This document shows, piece by piece, positions 32,201 to 44,200 of a stretch of DNA of 64,000 bases. Source of the DNA: Pristionchus mayeri (Eukaryota > Nematoda > Chromadorea > Rhabditida > Neodiplogasteridae); the NCBI GenBank assembly GCA_036245805.1, contig BTRK01000006.1, forward strand, positions 53,995,257 to 54,059,256. The letters run 5' to 3'. The notes beneath the pieces were generated by a model. It worked only from the letters and a program-made list of their open reading frames with translations. It was not told the origin of the DNA and made no database searches. Both the position numbers and the translations under genes were made by a program. Numbering within the stretch: the stretch's first letter is position 1; each line of letters starts with the position of its first letter.

Positions 32201-35200
32201 AATTGCAAGGGCCGAGTTCTGTGAATGTTGATAGACTGCCTACTGTACTTGAACATCAGCATATGACCAATGGACGTTCACTTTGATAATGATACTTTAC
32301 ATGCCCCTAAACATGCCACAATCCGAGTGTTGAAAATCAATTTTTTGCGAACCACTAAATCCGATCTCCTTTGAACATTTTTCGATGTATACTGTGTTGT
32401 ACAAAATAAAACAGCATAATGCTGGCCGAAGTTCAACGTACAATGTAGAAGATTTCGATTATTTCCAATTCGTCTCCTCGGGACCTCACCTTTAACCGCG
32501 ATTATCAAAAAATACGGTATAAAATTTTCCTTCATATTTTTTTCTAAGACACTTGACAGATTGGTCTTTCATATTCCGCAATAAAAACCTCTGCGTTTCT
32601 ACTGCGTGATAGGGAAAATATTTATTTTTAAATTCAAAATGTGGTTTTTCGATCCCAGAATTATGAGTTTTGGTCCAATCCGAAAGTTGTCAACAGTAAA
32701 GTTATTTGTCATATTTTTCCCGATTTTTTAAGACCTATGGCATATCTGTAGCTCTTCTGCGGACTGATATACAGTATAGCCGGTAGTAAAACCGGAAAAT
32801 GTCTAAAAGCCGGATCTGGGACAAATAACATGGTTTCCTCGTTTTCTTGTCCTTAGTACCTTCTACCATCAATATATGGCTAATTTTAAAAATCTTTGAA
32901 AAAAATCGTTCACGAAGGGGCTAGTTTTGCTTCACTGACTGATACATGTGATAAGATATTGTTCCACTTAAATCGTAGTTACAAAAAAATGTCCTGACTA
33001 CGTCAATTGTCCACGTTCGTGCATCTATTGCAGAATTTTTAGTTTACAGCGTGCTATATATTTAAAATATATTGAAAACAATTCATAAACTATATTTATA
33101 ATCATAAAATTCACAGGCTGAGGCAATTAACGCAACTTGGCTTAGCAGATGTGATCATGGCGTTTTCTTCACTAATGCCCCGTTCAAGAAAGAGAAAAAT
33201 GTGAGATGTAAACTTAATTCGACGATGACTGATGCGAAAATCGTATCAATTCTCAATGAAATAAGAATGCTTTAACGTACATTCTGTATTGTACCTAGCC
33301 ATAATGTTGACTATTAAAGTTGAAATTCGAAGTGGCATTTATAACTAAATTGCAAACACAAATACTTCAGATAGGACACGCATTCTTTCAGATACCGTTT
33401 CGAACGGTGTTCGCGGGTATTCTCGACCTGTGTGAGAATCTCTTTTACAAGACTCGCTACGCACTGTATTACATCTCCGAGATAATGCGGGCTGATTTCG
33501 ATTGGTTCGTTAAAGTGAGTTTATATCCGACTAGTGTAAAATGTTTTACCTCATACGTGTAAAATCATAGCGTGACTCGAGGTAATATATTGATGTATCA
33601 ACTTCTTATATCAGTGATGGAAAAAAAAACGGTTTGTCCATAAGTCTTTTCCCTTTTGGGGTGTACAACTAGTGTGCAACTAAGCCTCCTTTAAAGTTAT
33701 AAGTTGGAATATATATAACATAATTCCCTTTTTATACCGCAAAATCAAGGTTCGCGGGCAAAATCACGCCGCGTCCGTTCCAACGCAAGACATTACAAAA
33801 TTCCGTACCAACGCTAGGTTTTACAAAGGGTGCATGCTACTGACTTTGTTCATTAATTGACCTTCGAAATCATGTATCTGACACAGCGTCTGACACAGCG
33901 CCACCGACTAATGTAGGTTCATGTTACGTTAGAAGAACGATGTCGATGTTTTCCATCAATCCACACCCGAAATCATGAATCTGACCCCGTGTCTGAAAAA
34001 GCGCAGTATGGGAATCGGCTGAAAGTAAGGGCTCGTAGATCCAAAAAATATTTAATTGCGGAAAATGAAAAAGACTTATGGACCAACCTCATATCAAAAT
34101 AATTGAAGGCCGATGACGATACTTACATTATCATGGAGAATCTTCGTGCGTACCTGAGTACTCTTGATCCCAAGGATCCGTACTACGTCGGATTTCGAAT
34201 GAGATCAAATGAACTCGTTCGTTTCTCTGCACTTTTCGTTGATCTTTGCATCTCACTGCACAGTTATTCTAAGTATAGTTCCTTTCGAAAATGCCATTCC
34301 AGTGCACGGTTCTGCTATAATTCCGCCTATTTCAGACGAAAAGCTACAACAGCGGCGGGGCAGGGTACGTCCTGTCGAGGTACTCATTCACAATTCAGTA
34401 TGCTTCTGAAATAAATAACAGTGATTCCGAAAGCAACATTCGAAATCTAAAATGCCTGACTACCAACATTAGTATTTTTATAATATTGTCATTACATATT
34501 TCAGAAAAGCACTAGAGTTGTTCGTACAAAACGCATACAATAACGCAACGATCTGCCCCGACGACATTTATGAGGACTTGGGACTCGGAAGGTACCTTTT
34601 AAAGAATGGGTTACTAAAGTCATACCTTGGAATTATCAGACGAAGTGAACATAGTTGGCTTACAATTGGGAACTGAATTGAATTTACATAGGTAAATAAT
34701 TGACATAGATACATTCACATAGATATTTCATCGATATATTAGGTTGATGCAAAAGTTTCTGACTATTTGCATGTTTGGTTTTATCGACCTTCCCCCTTCT
34801 CTTCATTTTGCCAATCGATTAATGGTTTTCGTCAGTTTATAGGGGCTTGGGAATGCTTTCTAAATAACACCATCATGGACCAATTCGATCGGTAACGATG
34901 GCAATATTCACAGTCAAATTCTACATGTCCGTATCTCGTCATACTTTGGCATAACTCCAAGGAGTACTGTGAGAGCGGCAGAAGTGAAGTGCTATTAAAA
35001 ATCCCAATTCATGGGCATATTATATCACCCTGTACGAATTCATGAACACGAAATTCTCGCTTAAAATTTTGGGTAAAGTTCCAAAATGTTCAAATTGGAA
35101 ATTTACTACTTTTTGTTTGGTAGCATTGTATTCGCATATGTATTCGCACATTGCTGTTGATTAAATTATACCTACCTACCTTAGCATACAGTTATAGTTA

Positions 35201-38200
35201 CAATTGAATTCAGTCGTAAATGAGCGAACGGGATATTTAGAAACTGTGATTCAGAGACTTGGAAGTTCGAAATCGGCCTTTTCTACTATTTGTCTCTACT
35301 CATTCGCACTGAACATCGGATTTTCTACGTTTAACTGAACTAGCAACTCTTGCCCTACTTCTGCTATATTGTATAAATTCAGGAGGTCACACATATTCGA
35401 ATACCAAATAGAATCACTGGAAATATCCACTTTTCGGAAGTTTCGCTGAGAAAATTATTTTCTCATGCTCAGCAAACACTACATCCAATATAATTATGTT
35501 ATGATAGTCCCCTATTAGTGTAGTAACTAAACCTATATATAAAATACACACAATCGAAATGTGCCTTCTGAAATTACGAAAAAAATAAACAGTCAGAAAC
35601 TTTTGCACCAACCTAATAGATAACGTACGTATATCACACGTATCACGACTCAGTGGAGGTGTGCGGGAACATTTTACACATTTTGGTCACGAATTTTATC
35701 CATATTGTGTTAGGATAATACCCTGGAGAGATAATTTCGAAAAATATAGGTCGTTGGTCCCAGAGCCGGCTTTTAGGAATTATCCGGTTTTGCTCCCGGC
35801 TACACAGCTCCCAAATGAGCTAGAAAGGTGGCAGTGGGCTAAAAATGTTCGGAAAATTATTTCCAGAAACTTTTATGTTGAAACCTTGCTCGCGAAATCA
35901 GAAAGAAACAAGTTATTTACAAAAAATCAGATTTGTAAGCAGAAAAAATTGTTTTTCTCTATCAGGAAGGGGACTTGTACAGGATTTTATTTGCAAAAAT
36001 ATAAAATATAAGTTATCCAGAAAAAAAAAATCCAGTAAAAATAATTGTGGAAATTTAAAGTGAGCCTTCACTATGGATATTTTTGGTCAAACATGCCAAA
36101 TTTCAAAATTTTCGAAACTATTTTTTTCCAAATCTCATCCAATGGTAGTTCTGGGACTGGAATTAATGTGAAAACATTGTTTATGATATTGTCACATTAA
36201 TTCCGGTCCCAGAACTACCATTGGATGAGATTTGGAAAAAAATAGTTTCGAAAATTTTTGAAATTTGGCATGTTTGACCAAAAATATCCATACTGAAGGC
36301 TCACTTTAAATTTCCACAATTATTTTTACATGATACCTGTGAACTTATATTTTATATTTTTGCAAATAAAATCCTGTACAAGTCCCCTTCCTGATAGAGA
36401 AAAAAAATTTGTCTGCTTACAAATCTAATTTTTTGTAAATAACTTAACAATAACAAATAACAAGTTGAAAATAACAAGTTTCTGGAAATAATTTTCCGAA
36501 CATTTTGAGCCCACTGCCACCTTTCTAGCTCATCTGGGAGCTGAAATACAGTGTAGCCGGGAGCAAAACCGGATAATTCCTAAAAGCCGGCTCTGGGACC
36601 AACGACCTATATTTTTCGAAATTATCTCTCCAGGGTATTATCATAACACAATATGGATAAAATTCGTGATCAAAATTTTTAAAATGTTCCCGATGATGGA
36701 CATTTTCATCCACTGACTCATGATATGTGTGATATTATTTTATGTAAAACAAGTTAAACATGTGTGCACTAGCGTACACGTTCAATAAACTTTGACTTGA
36801 TTGCAATACTTTGGTATCATATCACTTTTTAAAATTTAAGTGCTACCACTGTCATAATATCAGAATTCTTTTTTTTTGTAAAAATCTCGAAAACTGCGAT
36901 ATTCAGTTAAAGGAGGAGTAAACTCAAAATTCAATTTTTGAAGCTACCACATGCACTACCTAGAGCTCCACAACGATAAGAAGTTCCGAAAATTTCACAT
37001 TGATATCTCCATTCCGAACAGAGTTATAGCTAGTTGGCTGGGAGCCAGATCAGGGAAAGCTCAGGGAAGGGTGCGAGATAGCACGCGACTTGAAGATAGT
37101 GCGTCCCTAGGTGAAACATATTCCAACCGGGCGCGCGTTTGCATTTACTCCTCCTTTAACTGCGATATTCAGTTTTGCATATTTTAGATTTGTTGTAATT
37201 TATTGATTAGTTTAGTCAATGCAGATCAGTACCAGAGTTATCTCATAATACCAGAAAACTTTAACACGCGTATCACGAGTCGGTGGATGAAAAATTACCT
37301 CCTCGGGAACATTTTCAAAAAAGTTGTGCCGAATATCGTTCATATTGTTGTGGTAGAATACCCTAGAAGTAAGATTTCGAATGACATAGGTCATTGGTCC
37401 CAGAGCCGGCTTTTAGAAATTTTCCGGTTTTGCACCTAGCTATCGTGCATATCAGCTCCCAGATGAGCTACAGATATGGCGTTTAGCTAAAAATGTGCGG
37501 AAAAGTATTTCCTGCAACTTTTATGTTGTACACGAGACGTTTGGACAACATTTTTAAAAAAAAATGAGTAAAAAACACATTTTGTCAACAAATTAAAAAT
37601 ATTTTCTCTGGCAAGCAGTGGAGAGCAGCAGAATTTTAATGCAGATTATGAAACAACAAGTCTATGTGTATGATATAAAAATAAAAAAGCCAAATTCGAA
37701 GAACCTCCAACTTGGTAATTTTCACTCAAACTTGGCACTCTGAAGAAAAAGTCGAAAAATGACATTTTTCAGAATGTTGATTTTTCTTCTTTAACTGTTC
37801 CCAAATTGTTGTTAGAGTTGAGTAAAGTAGGTAAATCTCATTATTGAGCATTCTAATTCGAGAATGAACATTGTAATGCATATGTAGGCCAAGTTACCTC
37901 GAAATTAGACAAAATTAATAATTTCGCGAAGCAATATCATTTATACTTAGTTGTGCATAATTCAATTAACTCTAACAACAATTTGTGAACAGTTAAAGGA
38001 GAAAAATCAACGTTCTAAAAAACATTTTTTCGACTTTTTCTTCAGAGTGCCAAGTTTGAGTGAAAATTACCAAGTTGGAGGGTCTTCGAATTTGGCTTTT
38101 ATATTTTTATATCATACATATAGACTTGTTGTTTCATAATCTCCATTAAAATTCTGCTGCGCTCCACTGCTTGCCAGAGAAAATATTTTTAATTTGTTGA

Positions 38201-41200
38201 CAACATGTGTTTTTACTCATAAATTTTTAAATGTTGTCCAAACATCTCGTGTACAACATAAAAGTTGTAGGAAATAATTTTCCTCACATTTTGAGCTGAA
38301 CGCCATATCTGTAGCTAATCTGGGAGCTGATATGCACGATAGCTAGGTGCAAAACCGGAAAATTTCTAAAAGCCGGCTCTGGGACCAATGACCTATGTCA
38401 TTCGAAATCTTACTTCTAGGGTATTCTACCACAACAATATGAACGATATTCGGCACAACTTTTTTGAAAATGTTCCCGCACACCTCCACTGACTCGTGAT
38501 ACGTGTGTTAAAAACAATACAATATCAACTATAAATATTCCAGATGCTTAGCCAATATGGGCATCTTCCCGGAGAAAACCATCACCGACGGAGGTACGAA
38601 ACAACATTTGAGCAGTTGGGGCTATATCACGCGTGTCGCGTAAGGTTCGAATAAACCCTGGTATTGGGGTGTCCGGAAAGTTCGTATAATTTTTTGTTTT
38701 TATTTTTTATTCAATGCTTTACAATTCTCAGTGATCAATGTATGCCCCCTTCTTTCTCACTACCTCCCTCCAGCAATTGGGCAGGGTCTCGATTCCTCTC
38801 TTCCAGAATGCGGGTTTCTTCGAGACCGCCCAGTTCACGAAAGCCCTCACAACTTCATCTCGATTCTTGAACTTCTTTCCTTTGCAGAAGTCAGAGAGAG
38901 AGGGAAGCAGTGGTAGTCGCATGGGGAGAGATCCGGGGAATACGGTGGATGGGGAATCCTCTCGATCTTCAGCTCGTCCATTTTCTTCTGGGTCATCTTC
39001 GCTCGATGTGGGCGAGCATTGTCCATCAGAAGAAGAATTTTGCCCTGGTTCAGGAGTCTTGGAGGGACTCTGATCGCGACATCTTCCAGTTGTTCAGAGA
39101 AGAGGTCGGCATTGATGCTGGTGCCAGGGGCGAGGATCTCCCAATAGATGGGACCGAGCACTGAGAAGAAGAAGCAGAGGAGTTCCTTCTTTCCGTGCTC
39201 TTCCTTCTTCGGGACGGGCGTGGGCTTCTCATCTGCATCCACCCATTGCAGTCTCCTCACAGGGTTATCGTACGTGATCCACTTCTCATCTGTAGCGATG
39301 ATGGAATTGATCCATCGAAGATTGGATCTACGATGGAGTAATTCCCGACAGACTTGAACACTATTTTTCAGCTGTTCGGGGGAGAGGTCATGGGGAATCA
39401 CTTGTGGGAGTTTCGGCTTCTTCCCAGATCGATGGAGGATATCGGACACCGTTGATCTGGGAGTACCAGTATCCTTCTTCAACTCACGCACACTGGACAT
39501 GGGCTTGCGCTTCAGTATGCGGAGAACGAGAGGCTGATCGAGGGAGGGAGGGCGTCCAGAGCGGGGTTGATCATCGAGACCAAACTCCCCTTTCTTGAAG
39601 CGGGAGAACCACTTATAGCAGAAAGGTATGGAGGGGGCGTCAGCTCCTTCCGACTGGGCCAGGGCAGAGTGGGCCTCCTTCACGGATCGGCCAAGACGGT
39701 AGTAATGAAGTAAAACTGCTCGGAGGTAGACATGGGAGTCCATCACAAGAATCAATGTAGCAACTAGGAGACTGATTAAATCCTCTCACTACTCAACGTC
39801 AGAATGATGCAATACATTGTTGACAAAAAGATTGCGCAATCACTGCATTTGATCGCGAACTGACTTTTTCCGAAGCATTATACGAACTTTCCGGACACCC
39901 CAATACATTGGAAAAGTCGAAATTGGGCTCTGGGTAATTTTGAATAGCTCATGTAGTCCCTCAACAGAAACCATCATGTTTTGTTCCATATGAGTGACTA
40001 TCTAAGAGAACTGATCAGAGGCCGTACAGCGAAAAATAAAGTGCTGATTTTAAGATATCCGGGGTAACTTTTCACGTCCGAAAATCGACCTTAGAAAGCC
40101 GTATCTCAAACGCCTGATTTTGCGCGGTGCACCAAATTTGGGTGGTCGGTTTTTGAAACATTTAAACGGCAGTTTCAAAACCCCATACATATTTAAATTC
40201 TCACATATTTCGACGAGATAAGCATTTTTACTGTTGGAAGTAAAAGGCTAGCTTGTCTCTGAAAAAAATCATACCCATTTAAATTTTCAAATTTGACACC
40301 TTGAAAATTTTTCCAAAAGGCGTGTATTTTTAACTATGTTCATTGAATTCCCCATGCAAAGTTACCCCAGGAGATTTTAAGTGAAATACGACGTTTCAAT
40401 GAAAATCAGTCACCTTTGTACATTTTATCACTTATCTCAGAAAAACTGAAAAAGTAATTCAAAAAACATATTTTGCCTATATAAAAAAATCACTTATTTT
40501 TGGTGACGGAAAACATCGATTTTGGTATATAAGTAAAATATGCATTTTGAATTACTTTTTCACTTTTCTTGATATCAGACAGGTCCTAAAATGCACAACG
40601 CTGACTGATTGTCATTGAAAACGTATCGTATTTCACTTAAAATTAAAATCTTGCATCCACGAGATAGCAAGTTCAAGCACAAATATTTCCGAAACCGTGG
40701 AGGGTGGCTGTCGCCAAATATATGTTTCCTACTAACGTTGGTATGCACTACACAGTTAGCCTGAGAGGTGTTAGACTAACTTCGAAAGTGGATAGTTAGA
40801 CATGCCCAAATATGGGTCCAATCGAGGTGCTAAAAACCGATTTTTCAGAAATTTTTCAATCCTCGAGTTTTAGATCATTTTTAAATTCCTCGGGTGCAGA
40901 CTAGTCATAAACAACATAGAACCGTTCGTAGTTCGTCGTGGTATTTCAGAAAAATCGATTTATGTTCAAAAATTCGGCATTCTTGCATCTTCAGCGCAGA
41001 GAATAAATACAATTCATCACGCTTATTAAATCGAAAATTTGGCTCCTGGGGTAACTTTTCATGGGGAATTCAATGAACATAGTTAAAAATACACGGCTTT
41101 TGGAAAAATTTTCAGGGTGTCAAATTTGAAAATTTAAATGGGTATGATTTTTTTCAGAGACAATCTAGCCTTTTACTTCCAACAGTAAAAATGCTTATCT

Positions 41201-44200
41201 CGTCGAAATATGTGAGAATTTAAATATGTATAGGGTTTTGAAACTGCCGTTTAAAAGTTTCAAAAACCGACCACCCAAATTTGGTGCGCCGCGCGAAATC
41301 AGGGGTTTGAGATACGGCTTTCTAAGGTCGATTTTCGGACTCTACGTGAAAAGTTACCCCTCGGGATATCTTGAAATCAGCACTTTATTTTTCGCTGTAC
41401 GGCATATAGGTAGAATTGCTCAATTCTCTCAGATAGTCACTCATATATCCCTCCTCGACGATGTAAGATGGCTTCAAAGTTGAGGGCAATCGAAATCTGC
41501 CGACTTTGGAGCCACGATGCTCAGCCCACAGGGGGTCTGATGGCCCGTTTTAAGAAGCGAATCTGCTCCAAATTTCCAGGAGAATAAGCCTATGCTAATG
41601 GTTCATCGATACAATTATTAGTATGTTCATTAATCGATTAAAATTATTGATTTCAAAAAACATTCAGTACCCGTGAATTGTATTGGCTCAATTGATAGAG
41701 CTCGATGAGACGAATCGAATGGTATGCTGAATACCATATCTAAAAGGGTGACCACGGGTCGAAAATTGCATAATTAGATTCTAAAAAATCCGCTTGACCC
41801 GCTGGCGGAAAGAGTCGACCTTTGATCTACCCTCTAATGTCGCCCGTGCGATCGATTTTATCTTTGTTTTTTGATTGATTATGAGTCTTTCACATTTGAA
41901 AGATGAAATTTCGATATTATATATTCATTAACTTAAATATTCAATAATCAATAATAATTAATATAATTTTTATTGAACATACTAATAATTGTATCGATGA
42001 ACCATTAGCATAGGCTTATTCTCCTGGAAATTTGGAGCAGATTCGCTTCTTAAAACGGGCCATCAGACCCCCTGTGGGCTGAGCATTGTGGCTCCAAAGT
42101 CGGCAGATTTCGATTGCCGTCAACTTTGAAGCCATCTCACATCGTCGAGGAAGGATATATGGAACAAAACTTGAAGGTTTCTGTTGAGGCACCATAGCAA
42201 CTATCTAAAAATGCTCACAGAAGCAGGGGTCAAAAAATGTACCAGGCTCTTCACGAATCTATTGAATCCTTACGCAACACGCGTGATATGTTAAGGGTAA
42301 ACTTTGAACGCACCTGATACGATCTCTCTTTTAACTGGCCTGAAAGTTCTCGTGATGCCAATAGTCATCAACCGTAGAACTACGCGTCTGAGCCGAGTTA
42401 GGCATAGTTCAACACTCAGATGAAAGAGCGACATAAGATTTGCGATTGATCAAGGTCGGAAGTCAGACGGATGTGCTTGAGCCGAATTAGAATTGGAGGA
42501 AGCAACTACAAAGTTATACAGTAAACTGTGAGGAAAGCTGTTTTGAATTCCTGCCAAATGCATGAACCTTGGGCGCGGAAATTAAAAGCAGTTATCGGGA
42601 ATTCAACAAATTATTTTCTTACAGTGTTACTTTAAGATGAAAAAAACAGACCAAAGTGGGAGGAGTTATACACATAATTTTGAAGCGAATTTGTGCGACT
42701 TGAAGAAAAGTGTCAACAAAAAGTTTTAGGAAAAATTTAGGAAACATCTCGATTGGCCACTTAAAACTGAAAAATTTTGATGTGCATTTTCATATCCCGT
42801 TGTGCGATATATTAAAACGCATTATCTGTAAGAGTGCAGTGGGTATGGCACTACTCCGTCAAAATGATCGCCTAGTGCTCAAACTTTCAGAATATGACCA
42901 CTAGGGACCAATAATCATCCGATCGAGAGTTGAAGCCAAAATATCGATTTTGACCTACAAAAATCGATAATTTCAAATTTTCGATTTCGACTTCGAGTTA
43001 TATATCATTCGAAAGAGCTTGAAAAGTTATTCTAGAATCTACGTGTTCGTCGAAAATGAGCGATCAGGAAGCCAGAAATCGATCAAAATGTGCAATTTTT
43101 CGCTCATTTGTTCATACATCGCCGGAACTACCCCTCTCAAAGTCACATCCACCCTCCAGTTTCGACATATTTTGTGCCAAACGTATCGTAGAATACGAAT
43201 AACTTATGAAATCGCCATATTTTTAGTGACGAAGAACTGATAATATCGCTCGAAATGACAACTTCCGTAGATTTTTGAAGTTTCAGACCAATTATTCATC
43301 ACTGTTCACTAGTGATACGCTTCCAAATCGACATCACGATTCATATGCGGAGTTATTGAACATATATCAATAGTTTCCATCGCGTTGCAAATGCGTTTTT
43401 ATGTTTCAAAAATCATGATTTTCACTACTGAAATCACAAATTTCCCTGTTGCCAACTCAACATTTCGAGAATATTATACGTGTTAGCTACATAAATAGTA
43501 TAGTATGCATAGCCATGAATAAGAATTGGTGGCATAGACCTCCACCAATGTTTCGATGCTCCGATTTTTGACGCTCAAATATTGAAAATTGATTGTTTAT
43601 GAAATGCAAACAAGCCGTTTTTGAGTTAGACGTGTGAATTCTTATAAGTTATATGTTGGGAAAAATGTGTCCATAGCTATTGAATCATAATAAAACGATA
43701 AAAACACCAATATTCATTTTGCTAAATTTTCCAACTTTTCGAAGTCGGAAAATTTCGATTTTTGAAAAATATCGAAATGTGATTCGTTTTCGTCAATAAC
43801 TTATGAATCTGCATGCGCAAATATTTTCCAAACATATAACTCATTAGAATTCCCACAGTCTCACTCAAAAACGGCTTGCTTGCATTTCCGAAGCAATTGA
43901 TTTTCCATATTTGAGCGTCACAAATCGGAGTATCGAAATATTATTGGAGGTCTGTGCCAACAATTCTTTTTCATCGCTAACCATACTATACTATTTATGT
44001 AGCAAACACGTATAATACTCTCGAAATGTTGAGTTGGCAACAGGGAAATTTGTGATTTCAGTGGTGAAAATCATGATTTTTGAAACATAAAAACGCATTT
44101 GCAACGCGATGGAAACTATTGATATATGTTCAATAACTCCGCATATGAATCGTGATGTCGATTTGGAAGCGTATCACTAGTGAACAGTGATGAATAATTG

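Larger units (their letters stand above)
38628..42285. mobile_element. PAL-K palindromic element, copy 2 (hosts mariner and PAL-L)
   Basis: Flanked by ATAT at 38624-38627 and 42286-42289. Left end CACGCGTGTCGCGTAAGG, right end the complement of CACGCGTGTTGCGTAAGG. About 960 bp belong to PAL-K; the rest is a mariner (38664-39903) and PAL-L (39992-41442) inserted in its left arm. The central module (41672-41965, starting GGCTCAATTGATAGAGC) is single and holds no Rab11 DNA, unlike copy 1. It lies in intron 9 of the C1GALT1-like gene. Confidence 0.85.

Noticed and set aside
39050..39598. Plus-strand frames within the mariner
   Set aside because: Antisense shadows of the transposase gene.
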